Notes: generated by a model from the sequence alone, not told the origin. 64,000 nt of DNA from Longimicrobium sp. (GCA_036389135.1 DASVQP010000130.1:1-64000); one strand, 5' to 3'; numbered from the stretch's first letter, positions 44,379 to 53,206 are shown. Program-made: numbers and translations.

Positions 44379-44410
44379 AGCGGTTCCCGGGTTCCGGAGC
44401 CGCTTTTTTA
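44379..44410 (+). terminator. Rho-independent terminator between the promoter and der
   Basis: AGCGGTTCC pairs with GGAGCCGCT, with one mismatched pair, and is followed by TTTTTT. It may end the zinc-ribbon transcript or act as an attenuator of der. Confidence 0.65.
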
Positions 44411-44416
44411 CTTCGG

Positions 44417-44512
44417 GGATGAGGGATGGGGGATGTGGGATGAGGTGAAGCCACCGCACCCCGTGTGGTCCTCCCTTCTCTCATCCCTCATCCCTAATCC
44501 CTCATCCCTGCT
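44417..44512. repeat. GGGATGAG / CTCATCCC inverted repeat before der
   Basis: GATGAGGGATGGGGGATG (44417) and CTCATCCCTCATCCCTAA (44480) are opposite arms of a repeat-rich region that ends 4 nt before the der start and may fold over its ribosome-binding site. Confidence 0.6.
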
Positions 44513-44515
44513 GTC

Positions 44516-45841
44516 ATGAAGCTTCCCGTAGTCGCCGTCGTCGGCCGTCCCAACGTGGGCAAGTCCACCTTCTTCAACCGCGTCATCGGCGAGCGGGTGG
44601 CGATCGTGGAAGACCGTCCCGGAGTGACCCGCGACCGCAACTTCTACCGTACCGAGTGGAACGCCCGCCAGTTCTACCTGGTGGACACCGGCGGCATGGT
44701 GGAAGGGTCGGACGAGCCGATGGACCGGCTGATCCGCGAGCAGGTGCTCACCGCCATCGACGAGGCGGACGTGCTGGTGCTGGTGGTGGACGTCAAGAGC
44801 GGCGCGCACCCGCTGGACTACGCCATCGCCGAGATCCTGCGCAAGACGCAGAAGCCCGCCATCCTGCTGGTCAACAAGGTGGACAACCTGGGGAATCCCA
44901 ACGCCGTGGGGCACCACGACTTCTGGGACCTGGGGCTGGGCGAGCCGCTCCCCATGTCGTCGCTCAGCGGCAAGGGGAGCGGCGACATCCTGGACGAGAT
45001 CGTCAAGCACCTCCCGGACGTCGAGGGCGAGGAGGAGGAGGCGCTGCGCGTGGCGGTCATCGGCAAGCCCAACGTGGGCAAGTCGTCGTTCGTCAACCGC
45101 CTGCTGGGCGAGGAGCGGCTGGTGGTGAGCGACGTCGCAGGCACCACGCGCGACGCCATCGACACCCCCATGCAGTACCACGGCAGGAAGCTGATCTTCG
45201 TGGACACCGCGGGGCTGCGCCGGCAGGCCAAGATCGAGGACGGAGTGGAGTTCTACTCCTCCATCCGCACCGAGCGCGCGATCTCGCGGGCCGACGTGTG
45301 CGTGCTGATGATCGACGCCACCGAGCCCATCGCCGTGCAGGACCTCAAGATCGCCGAGAAGGCGTGGGAGTCCGGGTGCGGGCTGGTGCTGGTTGCCAAC
45401 AAGTGGGACCTCGTCGAAAAGGAGACGCAGAGCGCGCCCAACTACGAAAAGGAGATCCGCAACCGCGCCACTTTTCTGAAGTGGGTCCCCATCCTCTTCA
45501 CCAGCACGGTGACGGGGCAGCGCGTGTACAAGACGCTGGAGCTGATCCTGGCGGTGCAGGAGCAGCGCACGCGCCGCATCGCCACGCACGAGGTGAACGA
45601 GGTGCTCCGCGCGCTGGTGATGCGCGCCAAGCCGCCGCACCACCACGGGCACCCGGTCAAGTTCCTGTACGGCACCCAGGTGTCCGTCGCGCCCCCCACG
45701 ATGGTGCTCTGGGTCAACCATCCCGACGGGGTGATGGAGAGCTACGAGCGCTACCTGCAGAACGGCTTCCGCGACGCGTGGGGGTTCAGCGGGGTGCCCA
45801 TCCGCATCAACCTCCGCCAGCGCGGCGAGGAGGCGGATTGA
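44516..45841 (+). CDS. der: Ribosome-assembly GTPase Der (EngA)
   Basis: 441 aa. Two tandem G domains and a C-terminal KH-like domain, needed for 50S maturation. First G domain: GRPNVGKSTFFNRVIG, DRPGVTRDR, DTGG, and NKVD. Second: GKPNVGKSSFVNRLLG (about residue 183), GTTRDAIDTP, DTAGLR, and NKWD. The KH-like end has VNEVLRALVMRAKPPHHHGH, KFLYGTQ and FRDAWGFSGVPIRINLRQRG. No standard Shine-Dalgarno is visible before the ATG. The stop overlaps the plsY TTG by 4 nt. Confidence 0.96.
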   Translation: MKLPVVAVVGRPNVGKSTFFNRVIGERVAIVEDRPGVTRDRNFYRTEWNARQFYLVDTGGMVEGSDEPMDRLIREQVLTAIDEADVLVLVVDVKSGAHPLDYAIAEILRKTQKPAILLVNKVDNLGNPNAVGHHDFWDLGLGEPLPMSSLSGKGSGDILDEIVKHLPDVEGEEEEALRVAVIGKPNVGKSSFVNRLLGEERLVVSDVAGTTRDAIDTPMQYHGRKLIFVDTAGLRRQAKIEDGVEFYSSIRTERAISRADVCVLMIDATEPIAVQDLKIAEKAWESGCGLVLVANKWDLVEKETQSAPNYEKEIRNRATFLKWVPILFTSTVTGQRVYKTLELILAVQEQRTRRIATHEVNEVLRALVMRAKPPHHHGHPVKFLYGTQVSVAPPTMVLWVNHPDGVMESYERYLQNGFRDAWGFSGVPIRINLRQRGEEAD

Positions 45842-46500
45842 GCCCCTGGCTGGCGCTCGCCGCGTCGTACCTGTGGGGCGCGGTCCCCGCCAGCTACCTG
45901 GCCGGGAAGTGGTCGCGCGGCATCGACCTGCGCCGGCACGGAAGCGGCAACCTGGGCGCCACCAACACATTTCGCGTCCTCGGCGCAAAGGTGGCGGCGC
46001 CGGTGATGGTCTTCGACATCCTCAAGGGCTTCCTCCCCGTCTTCCTCTTCACGCGCTGGGACGAGCCCGCGGGCTGGCAGTGGGGGCTGGCGTACGGCGC
46101 GGCGGCCATCGTGGGGCACGTCTTCCCGGTGTACATGAGCTTCAAGGGGGGAAAGGGGGTCGCGACCGGGGCGGGGGTCTTCCTCGGTCTGGCGCCGCTC
46201 GCCCTGGGCGTGGCGCTCCTCACCTGGCTGGGGGTGCTCAAGATGACGCGGATGGTGTCGGCGGCATCGCTGGCGGGCGCGGGGGTGCTGGCGGTGGTGC
46301 TGGCGCTGGCGCCGCCGCCGGATGGGCACCCGGAGATCCGCTGGCTGGGCTGGGCGATCGCCGCGTTCGTCATCTTCTCGCACCGCGCCAACCTGCGCCG
46401 CATCGTGCGCGGCGAGGAGCCGCGATTCGGGCGCGGGCACGAGCCGGAGGCCACCGTGGCCGCCGCGGCCATCACCGCGGACGCGGAGGAGGTCCGTTGA
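45838..46500 (+). CDS. plsY: Glycerol-3-phosphate acyltransferase PlsY
   Basis: 220 aa from a TTG at 45838 (TTGA overlap with der). A membrane enzyme that transfers acyl groups from acyl-phosphate to glycerol-3-phosphate, the first step of phospholipid synthesis. The three family motifs are present: SYLWGAVPASYLAGK, RRHGSGNLGATNTFRVLG and FPVYMSFKGGKGVATGAGV. About seven spans. A C-terminal extension of roughly 20 residues rich in Ala/Glu is unusual. The stop overlaps gpsA, which supplies its substrate. Confidence 0.93.
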   Translation: MSPWLALAASYLWGAVPASYLAGKWSRGIDLRRHGSGNLGATNTFRVLGAKVAAPVMVFDILKGFLPVFLFTRWDEPAGWQWGLAYGAAAIVGHVFPVYMSFKGGKGVATGAGVFLGLAPLALGVALLTWLGVLKMTRMVSAASLAGAGVLAVVLALAPPPDGHPEIRWLGWAIAAFVIFSHRANLRRIVRGEEPRFGRGHEPEATVAAAAITADAEEVR

Positions 46501-47504
46501 GCCTGGAGCGCACCGCAGTCATCGGCGCCGGAAGCTGGGGGACGGCGCTCGCCAACCTCCTCGCCAAGAAGGGCGGCGCGACCGTCCTCTGGTCGTTCGA
46601 GCCCGAGGTGGCGGAAACGATCCGCGCCGAGCAGGTCAACCGCCGCTACCTGGACAGCGTGCGGCTGGATGGCCGGCTGCGCGTGACCACCGACATGGAG
46701 GAGGCGCTCGAAGGCGCGTCGGTGGTGCTCTCCGTGTCACCGTCGCACGTGGTGAGGCCGGTGATGGCGCAGGCGGCGCGGCACATGGCCCCCGGCGCGC
46801 TGGTGGTGAGCGCGTCCAAGGGGATCGAGAACGAGTCGCTGAAGACGATGGACGAGGTCCTGGCCGACGTCCTTCCCGACGGCGCGGTGGCGGCCTTCCT
46901 CTCCGGCCCCTCCTTCGCGCTGGAGGTGGGGGAGGAGCACCCCACGGCCGTGACCATCGCCTCGCACCACCCCGAGGCCGCCGTGCGGGCGCAGGCGCTC
47001 TTCCAGACTCCCTACTTTCGCGTCTACACCAGCAGCGACGTGCGCGGGGTGGAGCTCGGCGGCTCGCTCAAGAACGTCATCGCCATCGCGGCCGGCGTGG
47101 TGGAGGGGCTGGGCTACGGCAACAACACGCAGGCCGCCCTCATCACCCGCGGCCTCGCCGAGATCACCCGCCTGGGCGTCGCCGCCGGCGCGGAGCCCGC
47201 GACCTTTGCGGGGCTGGCGGGGATGGGCGACCTGATCCTCACCTGCACGGGCTCGCTGAGCCGCAACCGGCAGGTGGGGATCGAGCTGGGGCGCGGCCGG
47301 CCGATCGACGAGATCCTGGGCGGGATGGTGGCGGTGGCGGAGGGGGTGCGCACCGCGCGCTCGGCCCGCGACCTGGCCCACAAGCTGGAGATCGAGATGC
47401 CCATCGTGGAGGTGGTGCACGCGATGCTGTACGAGGGTCTGGCCGCCACGCGCGCGTTGGAGCTCCTCATGCTGCGCGAGCCGCGCCGGGAGACGTGGGG
47501 ATGA
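46497..47504 (+). CDS. gpsA: NAD(P)H-dependent glycerol-3-phosphate dehydrogenase GpsA
   Basis: 335 aa from a TTG at 46497. Reduces dihydroxyacetone phosphate to sn-glycerol-3-phosphate for PlsY. Landmarks are AVIGAGSWGTALANLLAKKG, VLSVSPSHVVRPV, VVSASKGIENESLKTMDEVL, FLSGPSFALEV, the catalytic Lys in ELGGSLKNVIAIAAGVVEGL, and GLAGMGDLILTCTGSLSRNR. The 4-nt overlaps with plsY and merR mark a tightly coupled operon. Confidence 0.95.
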   Translation: MSLERTAVIGAGSWGTALANLLAKKGGATVLWSFEPEVAETIRAEQVNRRYLDSVRLDGRLRVTTDMEEALEGASVVLSVSPSHVVRPVMAQAARHMAPGALVVSASKGIENESLKTMDEVLADVLPDGAVAAFLSGPSFALEVGEEHPTAVTIASHHPEAAVRAQALFQTPYFRVYTSSDVRGVELGGSLKNVIAIAAGVVEGLGYGNNTQAALITRGLAEITRLGVAAGAEPATFAGLAGMGDLILTCTGSLSRNRQVGIELGRGRPIDEILGGMVAVAEGVRTARSARDLAHKLEIEMPIVEVVHAMLYEGLAATRALELLMLREPRRETWG

Positions 47505-47854
47505 AGCGTCCGCAGCGGGAGTTCCACGCGATCGGGGAGGTGTGCGAGCTGTTCGGGATCAAGCCGCACGTGCTGCGCTACTGGGAGACGCAGTTCCCGG
47601 CGCTGTCGCCGCCCAAGAACCGCGCCGGCAACCGCGTCTACCGCCAGCGCGACCTGGAGCTGATCGCCCTGATCCAGCACCTCGTCCGCGACGAGCGCTA
47701 CACGCTGGAGGGCGCCCGCGCGCGCATCGAGGAGCTGAACCGCGACGGCTCCGCCACCGCCACCGCCGGCCACGCCCTGGAGCAGAGCTTCATCCGCTCC
47801 CTGCGCGGCGAGCTGGAGGAGATCCTGGAGCTGCTGGGGCCGGTGCAGGAGTGA
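47501..47854 (+). CDS. MerR-family transcriptional regulator
   Basis: 117 aa. N-terminal MerR winged helix (FHAIGEVCELFGIKPHVLRY, WETQFPALSPPKNRAGNRVY, RQRDLELIALIQHLV) followed by the coiled coil (YTLEGARARIEELN) and a helical tail. No ligand-binding domain follows, similar to HspR/SoxR-short forms that sense by the coiled coil or a partner. A gene of this type at the end of a der-plsY-gpsA operon may adjust lipid synthesis; the target is unknown. Confidence 0.88.
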   Translation: MKRPQREFHAIGEVCELFGIKPHVLRYWETQFPALSPPKNRAGNRVYRQRDLELIALIQHLVRDERYTLEGARARIEELNRDGSATATAGHALEQSFIRSLRGELEEILELLGPVQE

Positions 47855-48241
47855 AGGGGATGGCTGGGGTTGGCCCCGGGGGCTGGCCGGGCGAGTGAAC
47901 TCGCTGCAACAACAGCACAAAGTCCGCCTTCGCGGCCTCGGGGGCGAGATCCGTTCTTTGCCGCATGTTACAAGGCTGTAGGGGCGTGATTCATCACGCC
48001 CACCCTCGCCCCTACCACGACCCGCGCCCCGCGCACCAAAATCGGTAGGGGCGGACCTGCGTGTCCGCCCGCCCTCGCCCCTGACCCTCCGCACCGAACC
48101 CGGTAGGGGCAGCCCCACGTGGCTGCCCGTGTCGTGGGTACGCGCCGCGCCCCGCTCCAGGAGCGGATGAATTCGCCGCTGGAACCACACAAAGTCCGCC
48201 TGCGCGGACTCATGCATAAATGGCGCGCGACCCCACCCTTG

Positions 48242-48438
48242 TGTCATCCTGAGGGAGCCGCATTGGCCGGGCTCCGCAGCACCCTCCGGCCTGCTGCGGC
48301 GACCATAGGATCCAGCCGGAGCCGGACTGGGGCTCGCACGTGTCACCCCGGTCTCTCGCACCGCGCAGTAGGTCCTTCGGTCCACGCGATGCTGTTGAGA
48401 CGGGGCAGGGACGGAGAAGCGCGTCGCGCAGGATGACA
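48242..48438. repeat. TGTCATCC dispersed element, copy E
   Basis: Left end TGTCATCCTGA, right end AGGATGACA. Interior GCGCAGTAGGTCCTTCGG and GACGGAGAAGCGCGTCGC match copies B and C. Confidence 0.75.
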
Positions 48439-48500
48439 AACAAACGGGATGCCTGCGGCTATCGAGCCGGCTTCAGCCGCCTTCCCGTGGTTCCAGCCGG

Positions 48501-48655
48501 GGGATTCATCCCCCGGTGCTCCGGACCGACGCCGGCCAACCACACCGGGATTCATCCCCCGGTGCCCCGGACAGGCGCCGCCCAACCACACCGGGATTCA
48601 TCTCCCGGTGCCCCGGACAGGCGCCGCCCAACCACACCGGGATTCATCCCCGGTG
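48501..48655 (+). repeat. 46-bp tandem repeat, 3.3 units
   Basis: Units at 48501-48546, 48547-48592 and 48593-48638 plus a partial copy to 48655. Each begins GGGATTCATCCCCCGGTG and ends CCCAACCACACC. Units 2 and 3 differ at one base; unit 1 is more divergent. Confidence 0.9.
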
Positions 48656-48837
48656 AGGCGGGTTCCCCCCGCGTTCCCACCACCGAACACCCCGCGCAAA
48701 ATCCGCTCATCCTCCGCTAACCGCGACTCTGCAACCTTCTTTTCACCGGCTACGTCAGATGGATACGAGCGGCAACGAAGCCGCTCTCGCCTGCACACCG
48801 TGACAGGCCCGAACCCTTCCTGACGAGGTAGCCTACC

Positions 48838-49254
48838 ATGTCTCTCTCCCTGCTCCGCACCGCCACCGCCGCCGCCGCCCTCACCCTCGCCGCCGCCAGC
48901 GGGGCCCACGCGCAGGAAGCCTTCGCCGCCACCGACCCGATCGGCGCCACCACGGAGGCCGCCGCACCCCAGGGCGTGGTGCTGAAGCTGGACGGTGCCG
49001 CGAGCGAGGCCACGCTGCACGAGTTTCTGGCCACGAGCCACGCCGGCTGGCTCGCCGGGCGCGGGGCGCACGACTACTCGCGTCGCAACCATGTGATGGT
49101 GTACCGCGATGGCGTGCTCGTGGGCGCCAAGGCGGCGCTGCGCTCCATCAAGATGGGCGACGTGGCGGAGGTGCGGCGCCTGAGCCCGGCGGAAGCGTCG
49201 GAGCGGTTCGGGCTGGATCACGGCGCCGGCGCGATCCTGATCACCTCCAGGTGA
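48838..49254 (+). CDS. Secreted protein with a TonB-plug-like segment
   Basis: 138 aa. Signal peptide MSLSLLRTATAAAALTLAAA then SGAHAQ. The mature end (HVMVYRDGVLVGAKAALRSI, KMGDVAEVRRLSPAEASERF, GLDHGAGAILITSR) closely follows the pattern of the TonB-receptor plug domain (a named partner, an I-xx-V-xx-L strand, an A-xx-YG-type turn and GxILI-T), but there is no barrel, so it is a stand-alone plug-like protein in the periplasm. Function unknown. Confidence 0.65.
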   Translation: MSLSLLRTATAAAALTLAAASGAHAQEAFAATDPIGATTEAAAPQGVVLKLDGAASEATLHEFLATSHAGWLAGRGAHDYSRRNHVMVYRDGVLVGAKAALRSIKMGDVAEVRRLSPAEASERFGLDHGAGAILITSR

Positions 49255-49470
49255 GCACCGCATCCGGGTGAGCGCCGGCGACGCGCGCTCACCCGCCTCC
49301 GCAGCCCCTTCCGCGCCACCCGCATCACCACGACACCAACCGACGCGCCCTTTCCGCCCCTCCGCTCCCCCGCGGGGGTGGCGCGAGGGGTGCGTCGGGC
49401 GCAGTTTGTCCGCGCACGGCGGCGCGCGCCGCCGGCGAAGGCAAGCCACGACAGGAGTTGTGTTTCCGCG

Positions 49471-50223
49471 ATGCTGATACTGTGCACCAACGACGACGGG
49501 TACATGGCGCCGGGGCTGGGCGTACTGGCGGAAGCGGCGGCCGGGCTGGGCGAGGTGCACGTCGTCGCGCCGGACCGGGAGCAGAGCGCCACCAGCCACT
49601 CGCTCACCATGCACCTGCCGCTGCGCGCGCGCTCCGTGCGCGAGCGGTGGCACAATGTGAGTGGCACCCCCACTGATTGCGTGATGCTGGCGGTGCAGGC
49701 CATCCTCCCGCGCCGGCCGGACGTGGTGCTCTCCGGCGTGAACCATGGGATGAACATGGGGGAGGACGTCCTCTACTCCGGCACCGTGTCGGCGGCGATG
49801 GAGGCGACCATCTTCGGCATCCCCGCCGTCGCCATCTCGTACGCCGGGCGCGCGGACGAGCGGTACCTGGCGTCGTACGGGCCGCTCCTGTCGCGCCTGC
49901 TGGCGCAGCTGGTGAAGCGGGACGACTTCCCGCGCGAGACGCTCCTCAACGTCAACCTCCCCGCCATCGCGGCGGAGCAGGTGAAAGGGGTGCGCGTCAC
50001 GCGGCTGGGGCGGCGCGTCTTCAGCGACTCGCTCACGCAGGGGACCGACCCCAGCGGCAAGCCGTACTACTGGATCGGCGGCGGGAGCATCGAGTGGGCG
50101 TCGCTGGAGGGGACCGACTACCACGCGGTCGACGAGGGGTACATCTCGGTGACGCCGCTCCACCTGGACCTCACCAACCACGCCCTGCTGCGCAACGTGG
50201 CGGAGTGGGAGCTGACGGCATGA
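49471..50223 (+). CDS. surE: 5'/3'-nucleotidase SurE
   Basis: 250 aa. Metal-dependent phosphatase acting on nucleoside monophosphates, linked to stationary-phase survival. The metal site is LCTNDDGYMAPGL; further motifs are VVAPDREQSATSHSLTMH, VSGTPTDCVMLA, VVLSGVNHGMNMGEDVLYSG and TVSAAMEATIFGIPAVAIS. The ATG at 49471 is chosen by homology. The stop overlaps pcm (ATGA), the classical surE-pcm pairing. Confidence 0.95.
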   Translation: MLILCTNDDGYMAPGLGVLAEAAAGLGEVHVVAPDREQSATSHSLTMHLPLRARSVRERWHNVSGTPTDCVMLAVQAILPRRPDVVLSGVNHGMNMGEDVLYSGTVSAAMEATIFGIPAVAISYAGRADERYLASYGPLLSRLLAQLVKRDDFPRETLLNVNLPAIAAEQVKGVRVTRLGRRVFSDSLTQGTDPSGKPYYWIGGGSIEWASLEGTDYHAVDEGYISVTPLHLDLTNHALLRNVAEWELTA

Positions 50224-50885
50224 GCACGGAGCGCTTCAACGCGCAGCGGCGGGCGCTGATCGGGCGGATGCAGGAGAAGGGGATCCGCAACCTGGAGGTG
50301 CTGCGTGCCTTCGACCAGATCCCGCGCCACGCCTTCGTGCCGCACGCCGTCTCGCACCGGGCGTACGAGGACGCGCCGGTCCCCATCGGCTTCGGGCAGA
50401 CGGCGTCGCAGCCCTCGCTGCAGGCGATGTACATGCAGCTGCTGGAGATCGGCCCGCGCGACAAGGTGCTGGAGATCGGCACGGGGAGCGGGCACCAGAC
50501 GGCGGTGCTGGCACAGCTCGCCGACCGCGTGTACTCGGTGGAGCGCATCCCCGAGCTGGCGGCGCGCGCGCGCGAGGCGCTGGACGGCATGAGGATCTCC
50601 AACGTGGCGATCCTGGTGGGCGACGGCACGATCGGGTGGAGCCGCTACGCGCCGTACGAGGCGATCCTGGTGGCCGCCGCCGCGCCGGACGTGCCGCAGC
50701 CGCTGGTGGACCAGCTCGCCGACGGCGGCAAGATGCTGGTGCCGGTGGGGACGCGCGAGCTGCAGCGGCTGGTGCTGGTGACCAAGCGGGGCGGGGAAGT
50801 GACGACGGAAGAGGTGCTGGACTGCACCTTCGTACCGCTCCTCGGCCGCTTCGGGTGGGCGGACGAGCGTCCGCCCGGCGGCTGA
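50220..50885 (+). CDS. pcm: Protein-L-isoaspartate O-methyltransferase
   Basis: 221 aa. S-adenosylmethionine-dependent repair of isoaspartyl residues in aged proteins. Motifs are VLRAFDQIPRHAFVPHAVSH, YEDAPVPIGFGQTASQPSLQ, the SAM loop VLEIGTGSGHQTAVLAQLA, VYSVERIPELA and YEAILVAAAAPDVPQPLVDQ. Normal length. Co-translated with surE by a 4-nt overlap. Confidence 0.95.
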   Translation: MSTERFNAQRRALIGRMQEKGIRNLEVLRAFDQIPRHAFVPHAVSHRAYEDAPVPIGFGQTASQPSLQAMYMQLLEIGPRDKVLEIGTGSGHQTAVLAQLADRVYSVERIPELAARAREALDGMRISNVAILVGDGTIGWSRYAPYEAILVAAAAPDVPQPLVDQLADGGKMLVPVGTRELQRLVLVTKRGGEVTTEEVLDCTFVPLLGRFGWADERPPGG

Positions 50886-51009
50886 TCCCTGGCGCCAGCG
50901 CTCCCGCGGGGGCACCGGCGTCGTTGACAATGCGCCGCCGCAGCACGTACGTTCCGTGCGAATCCACCCACGCACGGCCCCGCCTCAACTCCTCTTTCGG
51001 GCAGCCTCC

Positions 51010-52002
51010 ATGAGCGCACTCCCGGGCGATTCCGCGCCCAACGCCTTCGTGTTTCCGCCGTTCATGCCGCCGGCGCCCCGTTCCGCGCCCTCCGCCCCCG
51101 CGGAGCCCGCGCCGGACGAGTTCACGATGGAAGTCCCGCTCCCCGCCCACGACCCGGGCGACCCGGACTGCGACCTCCCGCAGCACGGCTTCGACGCGGA
51201 AGAGGCGGGATCGCAGCAGTGGGAGGCGGCCGCGCCCCCCGCCGCCGAGGACTTCCCCTGGCTGGAGATGCCAGCCGAGGGCCCGCGCGTCCATGCCGCC
51301 GAGCCCGTCGCCGATGCCGACGAGATGGCGGGATGGGCCGGATGGGACGCGGGTGGTGCGCAGCCGGCCGCCGAGGAAGCCGCGCAGGACACCGCCGCGC
51401 CCGACGATGCGATGCCTGGGGCTCCCGCCGGCGAGCCGGCGCCGTGGAGCGAGCCGGCCGCCGCCGAGGAGCCGTGGACCGCCCCCTCCGTGGCCGACGA
51501 TCCGGCGCCCTGGACGGAAACGACCGTGGCCGACGAGGCGCCGTGGGCCGAGACCCCCGCGCCCGAGGAAGCCGCGCCCTGGGCCGAAAAGCCAGCGCCG
51601 CACGACGTGGCGCCGTGGGCCGAGACCCCCTCGGCCGACGACGCGGGGCCGTGGGGCGACTCCGCGCCCGAAGCCGAGTCATCCGCCGAGCCCCAGTGGC
51701 CGCCGTTCATCGCGGAGGCGGAAGAGGCGCCGCCGGCTCAGGCGCTCTTCGCCCACGACGCGCCCGTCGTGGAAGAGACCGGTCCCACCGAATCTCCCTC
51801 CGCCGCGCCTGCCACGCAGACCGTCGCCGCATCGGATGCGCCGGTGTACGGCGAGGTCGCGGACCGTCTGGAGTCGATCGCCCGGGCCCTGCGCGACGAC
51901 CCCGGCTCCTTCCTTGCCGGCGGCTCCGGCGACGCGCTCGGGCTGCTGGTCACGGGCTTCGTGCTCGGCTACGGTCACGGGCGGCGCGAGGGCGGAGCCT
52001 GA
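51010..52002 (+). CDS. Acidic Pro/Ala-rich repeat protein of unknown function
   Basis: 330 aa from the ATG at 51010. Low-complexity throughout residues 20-270, acidic and rich in Ala, Pro, Glu and Trp. A degenerate decamer-like repeat is visible: PAPWSEPAAAEEPWT, DPAPWTETTVADEAPWAETP, APEEAAPWAEKPAPHDVAPW. The only ordered part is the last 60 residues (YGEVADRLESIARALRDDPG, then SGDALGLLVTGFVLGYGHGR). No signal peptide. It may be a disordered linker or scaffold protein. Base composition is normal, so a real gene is likely; function is unknown. Confidence 0.6.
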   Translation: MSALPGDSAPNAFVFPPFMPPAPRSAPSAPAEPAPDEFTMEVPLPAHDPGDPDCDLPQHGFDAEEAGSQQWEAAAPPAAEDFPWLEMPAEGPRVHAAEPVADADEMAGWAGWDAGGAQPAAEEAAQDTAAPDDAMPGAPAGEPAPWSEPAAAEEPWTAPSVADDPAPWTETTVADEAPWAETPAPEEAAPWAEKPAPHDVAPWAETPSADDAGPWGDSAPEAESSAEPQWPPFIAEAEEAPPAQALFAHDAPVVEETGPTESPSAAPATQTVAASDAPVYGEVADRLESIARALRDDPGSFLAGGSGDALGLLVTGFVLGYGHGRREGGA

Positions 52003-52024
52003 CCGCTCGCCCGGAGCAGGGCGT

Positions 52025-53206
52025 GTGAGCACCGTGGCGCCCGTGAGCCCCCTGGCCGGGGTGCGGTTCCTATTCCTCCTCCTGGACTGGGATGACTTCC
52101 GCCGAAACCGGCTGGCGCTCGCCCGCGCACTCCGGGATTTGGGCGCCGGGGTCGCGGTGATGATGGACACGAGCGGCATGCCGGAAGGGGTGGCGGACGG
52201 ATTCCGGATCATCCCCTGGTCCGTGGCGCGAGGGAGCCTCAACCCGGTGACCGAGCTGCGCAGCCTCGCCCAGGTGGTCGCCGCCTACCGGCGTTACCAG
52301 CCGGATCTGGCGCACCACTTCGCGCTGAAGCCGGTGGTCTACGGCGGCATCGCGGCGCGGCTCAGCCGCGGGGTCGTGTACGCGAACACCGTCACCGGGC
52401 TGGGGATGGCGTTCACCTCGCGTTCGTGGAAGGCTCCCTTTCTGCGCCGCCTGATCCTCGTGCTGCTGCGGCTGGCCGCCGGGCACCGGCGCGCGCGAAT
52501 CATCTGCCAGAATCGCGACGACCTCGAGGTGCTGTCGCGGGCGGGCGCCGCTGGCCCCGACCGCTCGGTCGTGATCCGTGGGTCCGGTGTGGACCTGGAG
52601 ACGTACGTGCCGGTGCCGGAGCCCGGCGGCGCGCCGGTGGTTCTATACGCGGGCCGCATGATGCGCGAGAAGGGGGTCGAAGACTTTGCCGCCGCGGCAC
52701 GGGAGCTCCGTGCGCGCGGCGTTTCCGCGCGATTCGTCCTGGTCGGAAAGCCGGATCCGGCGCATCGCAGCTCCGTGGGCGAAGAGACGCTGCAGGCGTG
52801 GTCAGCGGCGGGAGAGGTCGAATGGTGGGGAGCGCGCGCCGACATGGCCGCCGTGATCGGCGCCGCAGCGGTCGTGTGCCTCCCGTCGTGGTACGGCGAG
52901 GGGCTCCCCAAGGTGCTGCTGGAAGCGGGGGCGTGCGGCAAGGCGATGGTGGCCACGGACGTGCCGGGATGCCGCGAGCTGGTGATCGACGGCGAGACGG
53001 GGATCCTCGTCCCGCCCCGCGATCCCGCCGCGCTCGCGGGGGCGCTGGCGAGGGTGCTGTGCGACCCGGAGCTCCGGCGCGTCCTGGGGACCAACGCGCG
53101 CCGCGCCGCCGAGACGGAGTTCGGCGCGGACCGCGTGGTGCGGGAAACGCTCGCGGTGTACGAGGAGCTGCTGGCCACCCGTTCTCCGGGAGACGGAAGA
53201 GGATGA
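52025..53206 (+). CDS. Glycosyltransferase family 4
   Basis: 393 aa from a GTG at 52025. GT-B fold enzyme that transfers a sugar from a nucleotide donor. N-terminal acceptor domain: VRFLFLLLDWDDFRRNRLAL, YQPDLAHHFALKPVVYGGIA. C-terminal donor domain: VVLYAGRMMREKGVEDFAAA, RFVLVGKPDP, WGARADMAAVIGAAAVVCLP and the E-x7-E site SWYGEGLPKVLLEAGACGKA, TDVPGCRELVIDGETGILVP. Similar to Wbp/PelF-like surface-glycan transferases. The stop overlaps the methyltransferase ATG by 4 nt. First of a surface-polysaccharide region. Confidence 0.88.
   Translation: MSTVAPVSPLAGVRFLFLLLDWDDFRRNRLALARALRDLGAGVAVMMDTSGMPEGVADGFRIIPWSVARGSLNPVTELRSLAQVVAAYRRYQPDLAHHFALKPVVYGGIAARLSRGVVYANTVTGLGMAFTSRSWKAPFLRRLILVLLRLAAGHRRARIICQNRDDLEVLSRAGAAGPDRSVVIRGSGVDLETYVPVPEPGGAPVVLYAGRMMREKGVEDFAAAARELRARGVSARFVLVGKPDPAHRSSVGEETLQAWSAAGEVEWWGARADMAAVIGAAAVVCLPSWYGEGLPKVLLEAGACGKAMVATDVPGCRELVIDGETGILVPPRDPAALAGALARVLCDPELRRVLGTNARRAAETEFGADRVVRETLAVYEELLATRSPGDGRG

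Larger units (their letters stand above)
47855..48837. repeat. One-kilobase repeat cluster, no gene
   Basis: 983 nt with no supported gene. In order: the GAGTGAACTCGCTGCAACAA block (47890-47942, shared with 4600 and 17520), GGGGCGTGATTCATCACGCCC (47974-47994), a GTAGGGGCGGACC repeat (48045-48081) and a variant (48102-48135), copy E of the TGTCATCC element (48242-48438), the TTCCCGTGGTTCCAGCCGGG block (48482-48501) and the 46-bp tandem array (48501-48655). Essentially every repeat family of the window is represented here. Confidence 0.7.

Noticed and set aside
47970-48135. Second CRISPR-like candidate of GTAGGGGC repeats
   Set aside because: The same unit is scattered singly through the window and the intervals are irregular.
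48501-48655. CRISPR-like array
   Set aside because: The repeats are contiguous 46-bp units with no variable spacers and no cas genes nearby; this is a plain tandem repeat.
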